Assembly (NCBI GenBank): GCA_030035585.1
Contig: CM057461.1
Span: 1,403,001 to 1,467,000, forward strand
Reading direction: 5' to 3'
Source: Dugong dugon
Taxonomy: Eukaryota; Chordata; Mammalia; Sirenia; Dugongidae
Length of the DNA stretch: 64,000 nt
The translations under genes were made by a program, and so were the position numbers. The notes beneath the pieces were generated by a model. That model worked only from the letters and a program-made list of their open reading frames with translations. It was not told the DNA's origin and searched no databases. Shown one piece after another: positions 1 through 12,800 of this stretch (position 1 is its first letter; every line of letters begins with the position of its first letter).

Positions 1-2
1 AC

Positions 3-356
3 ACCACTGGCATTCCTTATAACCCTCAAGGTCAAGCCATAATTGAGTGTGCCCATCAGACTCTCAAACAGCTCCTAAATAAACAAAAGGGGGTAGACAA
101 TGGGTCTAGAGTATGTGACCAAAATGAAAGACTTGCCAAAGCTCTCTTTATTTTTAACTTTTTATCGGTTGCTAAAGATGGTCCTACTGCTGCAGAACGA
201 CACTTTATCCCCTCTGACACCCGACCTCACCCACAGGTCCTCTATAAAGATCCTCAAAATCCCTCTGTCTGGCAAGGACCTGTAGAATTACTAACCTGGG
301 GGCAAGGGTATGCGGCTGTTTTGTCTCCTACAGGTCCACTTTGGATTCCCGCTTGA
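3..356 (+). pseudogene. Endogenous retrovirus integrase, C-terminal part (window-edge fragment)
   Basis: Reading frame 3 is open from the window edge to a TGA at 354-356. It encodes the end of a retroviral integrase: a T-G-I-P-Y-N-P-Q-G-Q block near the start, which is the end of the catalytic core, then an alpha-helical stretch, then the C-terminal DNA-binding domain with V-L-Y-K-D-P, W-Q-G-P and a final W-I-P-A. This pattern fits class II (betaretrovirus-like, ERVK/IAP) integrases. Protease, reverse transcriptase and the catalytic residues upstream lie outside the window, so I cannot say whether pol is intact. An LTR follows 1.2 kb downstream in the same orientation. It is an old genomic copy; no function is implied. 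Confidence 0.8.
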
Positions 357-1523
357 CTAGTAAAGCCATATCATGACCCCGCAACAGCCCCCACCCATTC
401 TCTTCCACTGGGAGCTGCTGCCACCGCTCCAGCTGCAACTGGGGTCATGAGCTGACCTGACTCCAGGTCAACAACTGACACCATCACTGCCTCCCCCGGG
501 AAAGGATGGTGGACAACAGAGCTCTGCTATACCGGTAACATGGGGAGATCTGAAAGCCCTCTCCTCCAAAGCTGAGCATGTCCTCTCAGCTACCGGTGCC
601 CCACTTACACCTGAAAACCTGTTTCTAGCTATGGTTTCCCTCGTGATAATCAATCCTCAATAGTCATCCTATATTATCTTGTTAACCAGTGATTTGTTAA
701 TCAGTAAGTTCCCAATGAAAATTTGTTATGTGTAAATTCCTCTATATTTTCTGCTTCTTCTAGACTAGATGCTTCTGTATAGATAGATTTCTAAGCTAGA
801 TGATTCCTTTCCAATTGATAGTAAATTTGTGTAAATCAGTGTTTGTTTGATTGTTAAATCTGTTATGATGTGTAAATTACACTTCCTGGTGATTCCCTTC
901 CAAGTAATGGCAAAGCTGTGTAAATCATTGCTTGTTTGATTGTTAATGAATCTTTGAGCCTTTATAAATCTTTAAGCCTTTAAGAATAATAATTTCAGTG
1001 GATGTTAAAAGTTAGTGTTTACCTGACAAAATGAGAGTCAGAGGAAACCCATGAGTCCAACAATCAGGATATTACTAGTGCAGAGGATTATATTATCCTC
1101 ATAAAATAATCCTCTATTGTCTTACACACCTGAAAGGCACATTGAGTCTGCTCACTCCGGCTATGCAATTGATAAGAGCATCACTCTTACTTAGTAACCT
1201 GGTGAAGAACCAGATGGTATCTGGTGGAAAACCAGCACCGTGAGTTTAAGCAGCCTGCAATGGCCACCATCTAAGAGCGACTAAGTCCAGGTGTTACTCA
1301 TAGCTATGCTACTTCTCCTCCTTAAACATATGGAGTGTGCCCCAGCTGTAGCTGGGCTCACAAGGACTCACTAAGTTGCAGGCCCTGAGGTGTGGAGACA
1401 GTAGCTGAGATAATCTTGTATTTTATCTCATAGAGAAAATTTTACTTTGTCCTACCGGACACTTGTTGGACCAGTGGAAACCCTCTTGATTCTTATTCCA
1501 TTAACTAAACAAAAGGGGGGAGA
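357..1523 (+). pseudogene. ERV internal region between integrase and 3' LTR; no intact env
   Basis: This 1.17-kb stretch links the integrase stop to the LTR. All frames contain frequent stops and I see no surface or transmembrane envelope features, so env is either deleted or decayed beyond recognition. It is AT-rich in 660-1020, with the short phrase TTGTTTGATTGTTAA recurring near 845 and 930. It ends in a polypurine tract (A4G6 at 1511-1520) immediately before the LTR, the expected plus-strand primer site. The length is shorter than a normal env gene, as in env-less IAP-type elements. Confidence 0.6.
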
Positions 1524-1907
1524 TGTGGGGATATATGCCATTTAAACATGGCTACACTATTGACAACTGCAGCCCCCACAGGCCTCTATGCTGTATACAA
1601 CATGTTGGAGACTTGTCAGTGATGAGAAAGAGATTAGGCACGACTTGTTTTCCCGAACCTATTGTCCTGTTACTGATTGGCTTGTTTACCTGAATTCCTT
1701 CTCCCTTGCCCAAAACTTACTGTTATTCACCCAAAGCCCATTGTTCTGTTATTTGCTTCACTGCTTGCTGTATTGACTATAAAATAAACTCTGGGACTGA
1801 AGCCGGGGTTCGACTCCTCAGAGTGACCCTCCTGGCCCCACTTCTCTGTAAGAGTTGTGGCACTGGTTATTGTCTCTGCCGCCCCAACAACCGTCGCCGC
1901 TGTGACA
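1524..1907 (+). mobile_element. 3' LTR of class II-like endogenous retrovirus
   Basis: The LTR starts TGTGG directly after the polypurine tract and ends GTGACA, giving the expected TGT...ACA termini, 384 bp. TATAAAA (1778-1784) overlaps the polyadenylation signal AATAAA (1783-1788), so the R region and U5 lie to the right. The 5' LTR is outside the window, so the target-site duplication cannot be tested. Boundaries are inferred from the termini and polypurine tract only. Confidence 0.7.
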
Positions 1908-2045
1908 TGAACGGACTTCCTTCCAGGAGCTGTGCACACAGGTGTCAGGGCCCCGCAGCGACCCTCAGCCCTTCTGGGGACATGGCCCGGCTACCCAAGA
2001 GTTTCTTCAGATAAGAGAGCCTGTGCTGGTCTCCCTTCAGTTCGT

Positions 2046-2240
2046 TATACACACACACAGCACACTCACTGTGCACAGATGTACACATGTACTCACAGTG
2101 CTCAGACACATGCATGTACACATGCACACACATGCATGCACACACATCCAACACATGCACACATACAGCACACTCATATTGCATGTGTGCACACATACCT
2201 CACACATGCTCACGTACACACACACGCACACACACACACT
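2046..2240. repeat. CA/GT-rich microsatellite
   Basis: Interrupted (CA)n with CATGCACA and CACTCA variants over about 195 bp. It gives spurious Cys/His/Thr-rich open frames on both strands. It lies beyond the likely 3' end of SLCO4A1. Confidence 0.9.
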
Positions 2241-3647
2241 CCTTTGTGTTAACTCGCAGTGCCCGGCCACCTGTCTGCAGTCCCAGTACTCCAAAGATGG
2301 AGTCCAGGCCGTTCCAGAAAGTGGCAGGAAGTGGGGACCCAGGAGGAGGACCAAGGCCCATGTGGCACAGGACCTGGAGTGGGGAGATGCCTTGGCTCAT
2401 CCTTCTGCTCACAAGGGGGGTCTCTAAGCGGAGTGGAGTGGGGGGCCCCTTTGGGAACAAGGAAGCATGAAACCAGCAAGGTCTGCAAATCCACGAAACA
2501 CAAGACACTGCACAGGGACATCGGCTTTAAATATGAAAATATATTCACATCTCTACAAGTCTAACAAGGACCCACGGGGCATGCATTCCACAGACAGACC
2601 CCCGAGGACCCCGCGGCATCCCAGGCCCCACCCCAAAGGTGACTGGAGCCGCCCTTACGCATGCCATGCCACCAGGAACAGAAGCACATCTTATAAAAAC
2701 CGTTTTATGTAAAACAAGGATTCATAAATACATGTCTACACAGCCGCCCCACCCCATCGCAGACCGAGGGAGGCGGTGTTGGCCAACTTCCAACAGCGCA
2801 CCACCTGCGGGGTTCCACCGGCCGCCCCACCCAGGGCTTCACGCCATCAGGAGGAACGTGGGGCAGGGCCTGGCAGGCAGCCAGAGGGGCGCGAAGGAAG
2901 CGGGGCAGTCATTCCGCGCACCCTGAGCTGCTAGCGCCCAGGCCTTCATAATAAAGACAAACTGCCCACGAGTCCAAGGCGCAAACCAGAGTTGCTCCTC
3001 CCGGCTGTTCCTCCCCGTCCCCCGAGAGCAGGGCCCTCTCCACTGGCTTCACAGAGGAAGGCACCCACGGACCGAAGCTTTTAAAAGAAAGGGGTGTGGC
3101 TTCTCCCAGAGTCCGTGGAGAGCTCGGTTCTTTTATAACTGACGATGGCGCTAACTGCAGATTGCGTAGACTGGCAAAACGCACGGTCTACTCGTCCTGG
3201 GCCGTCCACGCCGTCGGGAAAGGCCACCAGGAAAAGCCAGGGTGTGCAGAACGGGCAGGAGAAGGGAGACGGGGGAGGCGGGCAGTGTGCGGGTCAGGTG
3301 GGGCCCCCCTCCTGTTCTACAAGGGCTGGGTGGGGCTGGGGGGCTGGCGGGCGGGGGCTGGGGGAGGGGAGGGGCGGGGGAGGGGGTGCCTTCCGGTGCC
3401 CAGAGGACCCCCCGGGGCGGCCTCAAGTTCATTTCCTGTTAGTGCTTTCACACACACATGACCCCAAACTCGGGGTAGCCTCGCAGCCCCCCGACTCCAG
3501 TGTGAGGTTTCCAAAGAGCCCCCAGTGCTGAGGAGTAGGGGAGCGGTCAGCTCTGTCGAGAGGGATTCACCAGGCGGCACAGGGTCGGGGTCCATCCAGC
3601 TCCTGCCGCACAGCCGGCTCGGCGCCGTTCGGTCCCGGAGGTGGGGG
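2241..3647 (-). other. 3' flank and 3' UTR of SLCO4A1 (polyadenylation site not located)
   Basis: The sequence after the SLCO4A1 stop must contain the 3' UTR of exon 12. I find no canonical AATAAA on the minus strand in this interval. The nearest variant is CATAAA at about 2705-2710, so the transcript end is undetermined. A very G-rich tract on the plus strand (about 3326-3392) would be a C-rich tract in the RNA. No other coding signal was seen. Confidence 0.4.
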
Positions 3648-3812
3648 TCAGACGTCACTCTGGCGCTGGAGGGCAGAGGAGTCATCTTGAGGGTCCGTGG
3701 GGTTGTCGGAGGCTGAGGACTGACTGGGCAGAGAAGCTTCTAGGCCGTCGGAAGACACCGACCGGGTCTTGTACAGGAAGCAGGCCGCTGTGAAGAAGAG
3801 GGAGCCGAGCAC
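3648..3812 (-). CDS. SLCO4A1: SLCO4A1 exon 12, coding part (last exon)
   Basis: The acceptor is CCCCCACCAG before 3812, phase 0. It encodes residues 675-728: V-L-G-S-L-F-F completing helix 12, the F-L-Y-K exit from the membrane, then a Ser/Asp-rich cytosolic tail ending Q-S-D-V and TGA (3650-3648). The last residues are S-D-V; the human tail also ends in a small-residue-Val, so a PDZ-type contact is possible but unproven. Confidence 0.95.
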   Translation of the reverse strand: MLGSLFFTAACFLYKTRSVSSDGLEASLPSQSSASDNPTDPQDDSSALQRQSDV

Positions 3813-6800
3813 CTGGTGGGGGAGGAGGAGCCGCTGGGCTTGGGCCTTGTCCAGAGACCACGCATTCGGGAGCTTGCAGGCTGATACCCCCACCTGTCGG
3901 TCTCACAGGGCCCCGAGGCCATGGCTCGCTCATCTGAGGAGACAAGTCTTCCTACATCCCCAGTTTCTAGGGCGGATGCAGACATTCAGCTAAGAGCAGC
4001 GGCACAGGCTGAGGTGGGAGGAGCTTGTGGTGGGCTGGGCTGTGTCCCCCCCCCCACCCCGAAGAAAGATACGTCCAAGTCCTGACCCCTTGAACATGAG
4101 TGTGTGGCATTATCTGGAAATAGGGTCTTTGCAGTTGTGATTAAGATCAAGACCTCCAGATGAGGAGATCATCCTGGATTAGGGTGGGCCCCAAACCCAG
4201 GACTGTGTCGTTATAGGAGAAGGAGAGAGCCTGAGACCCAGAGACACAGGTGAGGCCATGTGAGGGGGAGCCGAGGCTGGAGTGATAACAGCCACAGCCA
4301 CAAGCCAAGGAACGGGGGCTTTGTCAGGAGCTGGGGGAGAGGCCTGGGGCGGATCCTTGCTCAGAGCCTCCGGAGGGAGCAGCCCTGCCTTTGGTGGGAG
4401 CAGAGTCCTGCTGACACCCTGGTTGCAGACTTCAGGCCTCCAGACCGAGAGAATGCTTCCTGGGGGTTCAGGCCGCTCATGTCTGGTCCTTTGCTGCAGC
4501 CTCTCAGGCAGACCTGGCCAGGCTGTGCTCCCACCAGACCGCGCTCGACCCCCACGTATGGGCTGTCACCTGACCTTTGGGCTCTGGGTTCCTTCCTACA
4601 ACATGCGGTCGTGCCAACTTGAGGGTATGAGGCCATGGGAGACAATGTCCTCTGGGGTCCCCACACTCACACCCCCCCTTCTCATGGCTCAGATGCACAT
4701 TTGAGGCCGCCCACCAGCCCCAGGCCCGGGGACATGTGGGTTCTTCTTTGAGGCAGACACTCTGAGCGTGTCCAGTGGCCCTTGTGTACGTCTGCATGCA
4801 TTTAACGTCTGAAAACGGGACCTTGAGTAGAAATGCCCCCGGAGTTTCTGGGAGCTCCCAGCTGGGCCCGAGCGCTGGAGCCCACCTGCATGGATGGCGC
4901 CATTTCAGCCCGTCCACATGGCACTCGTTTGAGGGCAGACCTGTCTGCTCCCCTTAATCGGCACCGACACGTGTGTGGAGCGGCCCTTGTTCTTTGGCAC
5001 GGTCCGTGTGGCGGGGTCACTAGTACAGCCCCCGCATGGCTGCTGCGCCTGCAGCTCCAGGCACAAAACCCAGAGCCCACTCCGGGGAACAGGTGTCATT
5101 TCACAGCCAACCAGTTGCTCTCTTCCAGAGACAGGAACTCTGGTGGCACAGTGGTTAAGCGCTCGGCTGCTAACTGAGAGGTCGGTGGTTCGAACCCACC
5201 AGCCACACTGCAGGAGAAAAATGTGGCTGTCTGCTGAGTCGGAACGGCAAGGGGTTTGTTTTTCTTGCTTCTCCGGGGCTGCCCAGATCCCATCCTGTCC
5301 TTGGCTATTTTTACGCTAATCTGCGGGGATCAGCATGGGGCACTGATGAGCTCCCAGGGACCTTCCTTCTCATGGCTCCCAGCCCGGAGGTGAGGGCCCT
5401 GCTGCCAAGCCTTCCTGTTGTTCCCTCCCCACGCCCAGTCACCACCCTTGGTCTGGACCGCTGGCCCCGGGGTTTCCTTTGGTTTTCAAGGTCTGAGGCC
5501 TTCTCCTTCTTGGGGGGAAAACCCCAAAACATAAAGACTGCAATTCTGCCTGGGCAGCACGAGCCAAGGGAGCCGAGCCCGAGAACCACATGGGAATTTC
5601 TCTTGGCAGCGTGAAGACAGAGGGCCGGGGTGAGAAATGGCAGCATTGAGGCTCCTTGTAGCTGGGAAAAGTGCCATACTGCACATGGGGACCTCGCAGG
5701 AGGGTCCTTGTGCCATTTCTCCAAAGCTGTTTAGCTAAGCTAGAAGGCCGGGGCACCTGGTGAGGCCATGACGGGGCGGCTCCTGGGAGGCGGGCTAATG
5801 CTTGCGGGAAGCACAGATCTCGGGGGTGAGCCCCTAGGCTGACCCGTGGCCCTTCTCATGCCCAGGGTCGCCCTCTCTGTCTCCTCTGTTACCCCTGCGT
5901 CTCCGGAGCCCTAACAGCCATCACTTCAGCAGGACTTCTGCTGGAAATTGCTCCCGAGCTTGTGTGACGGTGGCCGCTGGAGGCCCTCCCAGCACCCAGC
6001 TCCCTGAGTCAGCGGGGGGAGAACCTGACTCCTCAGATCAGCAGGGAGGGAAACCTGGGTTGGCAGATGCAGAACCCGGGTCAGCGGGGAGAACCCAGGT
6101 CAGCGGGGGGAGAACCCGGGTCAGTAGGGGAGAACCCGGGTCAGTAGGAGAGAACCCGGGTCAGTGGGGGGAGAACCCTGGTCAGCGGGGGAGAACCCAG
6201 GTCGGCGGGGGGAGAAGCCGGGTCAGCGGGGCAGACCTGCAGCACCCTGGCGCTGGCCCTTGCCTGCTCACCTTGTACAGGAGCCCAGTGATGAGTATGT
6301 ACCGGCTCATGGCGGCGTTCTGGTACACGAAGCAGGAGCCCTGGACGCCACACTGGTCTTGCCAGAGCAGGCATGCCTTGTCAATCACCCAGCCAAAGGT
6401 GATGGGTCCCGGGATGGCCCCTGCAGAGAGAGGGGGCTCAGGACCAAGTAAGCGGCTCTCGGAGAGGGCGGCACTGTGGACCTCAGCGGTGATGTGTGCT
6501 GTAGAGATCCGACTCACAGAGACCCTATAGGATAGAGCAGAACTGCCCCATGGGGTTTCCAAGTCTGTAATCTTTATAGGAGCAGATCTCCAGGCCTTTC
6601 TCCTGCAGAGCCGATGATGGGTTTGAACCACTGACCTTTCGGTTAGCAGCTGTGTACTTAACCACTGCACCTCCAGGGCTCTTTTCAGGGGGCTTGGGGG
6701 ATGTGCTCCTCACTTGTGTGGGGACTTGGCATCTGGGGCTGGGAAATTCCCTGATGTCTCTGGCTCCTATGGAACTTTTAGTTAAGGAGGAAAAGATGCC

Positions 6801-9800
6801 TTCTGGGCAAATGAGTCCCTGGGTCCTGCAAAAGGTTAACTCCCTCGCCTGCTGACTGAAAGGCTGGAGATTCGAGTCCACCCAGAGGCACTTTGGAAGA
6901 AATGCCTGGCGATCTACATCTGAAAAACCAGCCACTGAAAATCCTATGGAGCATGGTTCTCCTCTGACACACATGGAGTCACCATGAGCTGAGGTCGACT
7001 TGATGGCCACTGGTTTCTTGTTTTTGGTTTGGCCAATGGAATGACGGAGGCCCCTCCAGTGGACAACGAGGGGTGCACACCTGGCTTGCTGAGTGGACAC
7101 GGCCGGTGCCATTGTGCAGGCAACACCCCACCCGACTGTACACGGCTCCGCCCCCTCACGCTGCGCAGTACCTAGCGTTCTAACGACGATCCACTGGATG
7201 CCCAGGGCGAAGGACCTCTGCCGGTCGCACACACATCTGTAAGGAAGATGCAGCGTCAGCTATGGTGAACGGAAGGCGCGCCTCATCTCACCCCTGCGCC
7301 AGGGCTGAGTCCGGCCAAGCCCCAGGCCGCCTCCCCGCCTCCCCAGGGGCCAGCACCCCGGCGGCGCTGGGGCAGCCAGCTGCATGATGTCCGCGCAGGC
7401 ACAGGGCCTGGCACATTCTGCCGCAGGACCGCCCGCCACGGGATCTGCAGAGCTTCAGCCGTTGGGAGCTGCAAGGGAAGATTCCATGTAAGAGACCCAG
7501 GCCCAGGTTCTTACCGTAAGGTTGCCGTTAGCGCAGGAACGCTGCTGAGGAATGTAAAGATAATTACAACGAATATGAAAACCAGAAGGAGGGGCTTTGT
7601 CTGACAGGCCGAGGCGCATTTTCCTGTGGTAGCATGGCCAAAGCCAGAGGAAAAATTCTGAGAGATACAGCTACAGTCTTGGTACACCTGGGGAGCCCAA
7701 CAACAGCACCGATTACAGAGGGTAGGGCCAAGGGGCCCCTCCCAGGTCCACCATGGGGACGGTAGGCCTCGGGCAGTGGCCACACTCACCTTCCGGCCAC
7801 TGGGGTCCGTGGTGGCTGCTGCCAGGCACCCCGCGTGGCAGGGTGAGTAGTACATGACGCCGTTGGAGCCGCACACACGGTCATAGTGCTCCGGCCAGCA
7901 GTCACAGAAGGCATTGCAGGCAGCCGTCAGCTGCAGGCGGCCCTCGGGCAGGGGACTGTGGAGGGAGGGGAGGGCTGTGAGACGGGGCCCAGGCACGGTC
8001 TGGGGTCTTGTCCCCACCCCCCCTACTTCTGCCCTTGTGCTGCCCTTGTGCGGTCAACACCCTGGGCCCTGAGCTGGCTCCACTCCAAGCATGGCACTCT
8101 GTGCCTCCCCGTTCTGTGAGGTAGTTATCTTACCACAGCATCCTGGGCACACGCCCACGCTCTTCAGACTCCTGTGCACCTCATTGTTGCTGGCTGGGCG
8201 CCCTTGAGTCAATTCTGACTCATAGCGACCCATGCGACAGAGTAGAACTGCCCATAGGGTTTCCTTGGCTTGTAATCTTTATAGGTGCAGATCACCAGGC
8301 CTTTCTCCCGTGGAGCTGCTGGTGAGTTCGAACCGATGACCTTTTGGTTAGCAGCTAAGCACTTACCCTGTGCAGCTTACCTGCCTCGAATGTGTTTACT
8401 TTTCAGATAGGCTGTGCATTCACATTTAAAACCCTTGCAGGGTACAAGGTGGAAAGACACCTCCCTCCCAGTGCCCAGCCCCCGATTTGCGGCCCAGGCC
8501 AGTGGCTATGCACCTCCAGAGACGGCTCATATGTGTGTAGCAAACACACGCGCACAGATACACACACACACATGTATGCACACAAGTGTGCAGGCACACA
8601 CACACACACATACACACACCTTCCCTTCTCTTTTTTTAACTCCGGCTGGAGCACAACTCACTGTTTGTTCCACCCGTTCCTTTTTCTGCTCGACAGCGTG
8701 TCATGGCAATGGTCCAAAAAGGCCTTCCTCGTCCCCCTGAACGCCCGGGTAGTAACCCACTGTGGAGCGCCCTGTGGTTCAGCCAGGCTGCTACTGCCCA
8801 GGTTGAGGTTGTTTCCAGGCTCTTGCTGTTTCAGGCACACTGCAAGTCCTCTGTGTCCCTCTGCCCTCTCACAGCGTGTGAGCACATCTACATGGCAGGT
8901 TCCCGGGAGGGAGCCTGCGGGGTGGGGCCCGGGCTGCTTGTGTGTTTCCAAGTTAGACCTTCCTGGATTGCCACCCTAGAGGTTGCACGTGGAGACAAGC
9001 CTCAAGGACACTGGGAGGTGACGGTGATCGTCCCAGTGCACAGACGAGGAGACTGAGGCCCACAGCGGCATACAGCTGGGACCTGAGCCCAGGTGTCCTT
9101 AATGGCTACCTGGAGCTGTTTTACAAATGAGCCTTAATCGACTGAACCGGCCCTGGGGGGGTGTCCTCCTTGCCCATCAGTGCTCCTTGTCTTGCTGGCC
9201 CTCCCCTTGACCCAGGTGTGACTCACAGAGGTGAGTCTACACACAGGTGAGCCCACACACAGGTGTGCCTCCACACAGGTATGTCTTCACACACGTGTCC
9301 CCATGTCATTGCCCTAGTTGGGAGTCTCCCCTCCAGCCAGGCCCCACCTGCACTTACTTCCCACTGTAGGTGGCTGTCACGCCAGCCATGGGCACATTAG
9401 GGCAGTGCAGGAAGAAGATGAAGAAGGCCAGGAAGCTGGTCAGGGTGCAGAGCAGGCAGAACTTGACTACGGCTGAGCCATGCAGCTTGAACTTGTTCAC
9501 CAGGAAGCCACCCAGGAAGGTTCCGCCTCCTCCTGCCGGCACCACCAGGTACCCTGGGGAGAGGAGCTTAGTGAGATCTCAGGGTAAGGCCAGGAGGGGT
9601 GTCTGGCTGCCATTAGCTTGAGGAGGGGAGGGTGGGACCCCTAATCCCGTGCTCTCTCCCCCCCACCCCAGGGAATGGAACAATGAGAGATGGCATCTGG
9701 CTGAAAGTGACCACGTGTTGCGCAGAGGCCCTGTGCCCTCCACGCCCAGTGACAGGCCCCCACGTCTGGCACCTCCTACGGTCTGGGTGAGGCTGAGAAG

Positions 9801-12800
9801 GCCCCCGGAGCTCTGGAGTACCCTCTGAATGCTGGCAGAAGGGGGTCTGAGGAGGCACCCCACCCCCATAGCCCCAGGAGGGTCAACCAGCCCCTGACCA
9901 CAGGATGCACCCACCAGGCAGATGCAGGTGATCCAGCCAGTGGGGTTAAGCCTGGGGACAGTGGGTGCCCAGCTCACGGGGCACCCAGGCCTGGAGTCTG
10001 GATGCTCAATGGGCGTTGCCCCCAAACCTTCTTAGCTAGCCATTGATGCCTGTGGCCGGGGCACTGGGGCCAGGAGGGGGCCCGGTGAGCTGGAGCCCCC
10101 CAACCCTCCAGCCGAAGCTGCTGGCAGTACGCTCAGATGGACGCCACCGTCCCACTGGGAACTGGTCCTGACATGGGGGACTGGTCAGCCACCAGGAGCC
10201 GCAGCCAGAGCTCACCAGGCCCTCACGGAGGGACAGCCCGCTCATCCTGCCACCTGACTATCGTGTAGCAAAGGGAACTTGGCGAAAAGCCCGAAGCTGC
10301 TCTCCATCCGTGCCAGTCTCGGGTGCACCTGCCCCCACAGCCTGTGCTCCCACTTGGAGCAGCCCTGTGAGGGTCTTTATAGAAGATGTCCTCAAAGACC
10401 CTTCACTCGTCTGAGAACTCATGGAAAAGCAGAGACCTCCCCCAGAGATCCAGGGAGTTTTCTCACCAAACAAAGTGGCCGCTTCTGAGGCGCTGAGGCT
10501 GAACTGGGACTCGAAGAACTTGGGGCCAAACGTCGACATGCCGGTGATGAGTGTGGCCTCCGTGGCCCCGGCCAGGCAGAGCAGGATGAACGTGGGATTC
10601 TTCAGTAGGATCCAGATGGAGCTGGACGGAGGGAGTTGGGGGGCATGGAGACCAGAGAGAAGAAGAGACAGAAAGTCAGGGTGTACCAGACCCTGGGTTG
10701 AGGAAACTTTGCCCCTCCCACCTAAGCACAAAGGCCTCTGATTCTGAGAGAGGAACGAGTGGGGGCCGGGTGAGCTGCTAGGCCTTGGGGACAGAGAACT
10801 TGCACCCCGAGGCTCAGCCTGTGGCTGCTTAGCAGGAAGGCTGACTCTGGAGTCTTATCACCAGCTGGGCCAGAGTCCGGCCTCAGAGAGAGCACTGCCC
10901 GCACGTCTCTGCAGAGATGTCGAGTAACCACAGCTACCATTGTGTCACCTCTGGGTGATGCTGTAGGGGCAGCAGAGGGGCCTGCAGGGGAAGTGGCTGG
11001 GCCGCAGCCAAGTCCAGAGCTAGACGACCCCTAGGCAGGGGACCAGGCCACTGAGGGGTGGGGCTTGCTCACCATCCCTGGGGGAACGGCTGGATTTGGA
11101 ACAAGAGGCCCCTGAGGAGCCACTGGGGGCTGGGCTGCCTCCTCAACTTCTCTTGGTTTGCACTTGGGGGCACCCGTGGGAGCCCTAGTGCCCCCTTCCT
11201 GAGGACCGACTTGGGGGCACCCACGGGAGGTCTAGTGCCCCCTTCCTGAGGACCCTGGGGCCCTGCATGAGGCCTAGCGCCCCTTCCTGAGGACCCTGGG
11301 GCCCCCACTCTCCACCCGGGATCTGGTTTCAGGTGTGGGGCATTTCCTTAAAAGCTGCGGCAAACTCAGCTAGACGGAGCTTTTTAGGCGTGTCCTGAGT
11401 GACTGTGTCCCTGGACACGCCCCAGGTCAACCGTGGTGGCACCGCAGGCCCCTCCCAACTGGGAAGGCCCCTAAAATTCTATTAAAACATCGTGTCAAAA
11501 CCCCCACAAACACTTCTTCATTAGGTGCTATGAGTTGATTACTGTTCCCCAAAAAGATAGGCTGAAGTCCGAACCCCCAGAGCTGTGAGCATGACCTTGT
11601 TTGGAAACAGGCTCTCGAAAGCCGTAATCAGTTAGCAGGAGGTCGCGCTGGAGAAGGGCGGGTCCTCATCCAACAGGACCCGTGTTATAAGGAAAGAAGA
11701 GACACAGAGACAGACAGACAGAAGGAAGATGGCCACATGAGAAATGAGGCAGAGCTTGGAGTGATGCCGTCAGAAGCTAGGAAGGCCTGGGGTCCCCAGA
11801 AGCTGGAACGGACAAGGAAGGGCCCTCCCCTGAACCAGGGTTCAGAGCACGGCCCCACCCACACCGAGTCGGAGCTCGGCCTCCAGGCTGCAAAAGAGAG
11901 CAGCGCCCCGCGAGTGGAGTTTGTTAGAGCAGCTGCCGGTGACGCTCTGCCCTGGGGTGTGAAAGGTGTAGAATTCAGAGACTAATCAGAAAGTACAACC
12001 TCTGGGGAGAATCCCAGACAAAGCGCCCGGCTCTCTAGGGGGACAGAAACCACCTACACTCGCGAACTCCAGTTGCTGTGCTCAGCTTCCTGGCTCCATC
12101 CAGCGCCTCCTTTCCCAGCCCCCTGGGACTGAGCTCAGCCTCCGAGCGAGCAGCAGGACCCCTGACCAGGACCAGGGTGTCTGCTGTGGGGTCACTGCAC
12201 TGTCCCCAGAACTTACAAGTAACCCCATCAACAGACACCCCTGGTTTGCAAGTAAATTCTGAAGGAAGTGGGTCCCCATTTTAATCAGGAGGGGGAACAA
12301 AAAGCAGCTAATTAGTGTCTGCTGTCCGTGAACCTCGGAGACTCCATGAGTAGTGTCTGGGCCCTGCATCACCCACAGCAGACTCACAGCCACTACAGAG
12401 CGACCGCTCGCAATAAACGACTAACACCCACCAACACAGGGGCCCGGTGTCTCCCTTCACCCACCGACAGGGCGGGGCTCAGTGTCTCCCATCACCCACT
12501 GACATGGGGGGGCTCGGTGTCACCCATCACCCACCGACAGGGTGGGGCTCAGCGTCTCCCATCACCCACTGACATGGGGTGTTCGGTGTCGCCCATCACC
12601 CACGAACACAGAGGGCTCTGCGTCTCCCATCACCCCCTAACATGGGGTGCTCGGCGTTCCCCTCCTTGGCTGCGCGCCCTGGGTGTGTGAGCAGATCTCA
12701 CTCCTGCGTGCACATGGGGACCCTTGATTGGGGAAGCAGGAGGCCTGTGTGCCCCAATGAGCTCCCTGCCTGGAGCACGGGGCTTAAACAAACCCATTCC

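Larger units (their letters stand above)
3813..6271 (-). other. SLCO4A1: SLCO4A1 intron 11
   Basis: GTGAGC donor at 6271 to CACCAG acceptor at 3813. It holds a MaLR-type LTR (about 4030-4510), an AfroSINE (about 5134-5275) and a ~25-bp minisatellite (about 5995-6232) starting 40 nt past the donor. The rest, including 4511-5133 and 5276-5994, is unique GC-rich sequence with no gene that I can see. Confidence 0.85.
7956..9357 (-). other. SLCO4A1: SLCO4A1 intron 7
   Basis: GTAAGT donor at 9357. It contains an AfroSINE (8183-8378), a CA-rich microsatellite (8546-8620), an old MIR-like piece (about 9030-9105, minus orientation) and a short ~19-bp tandem run of ACACACAGGTG type (about 9225-9300). 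No other coding signal was seen. Confidence 0.8.

Noticed and set aside
1..3600. NTSR1, the gene beyond SLCO4A1 in human
   Set aside because: No exon with neurotensin receptor features is visible; this end is ERV and flank only.
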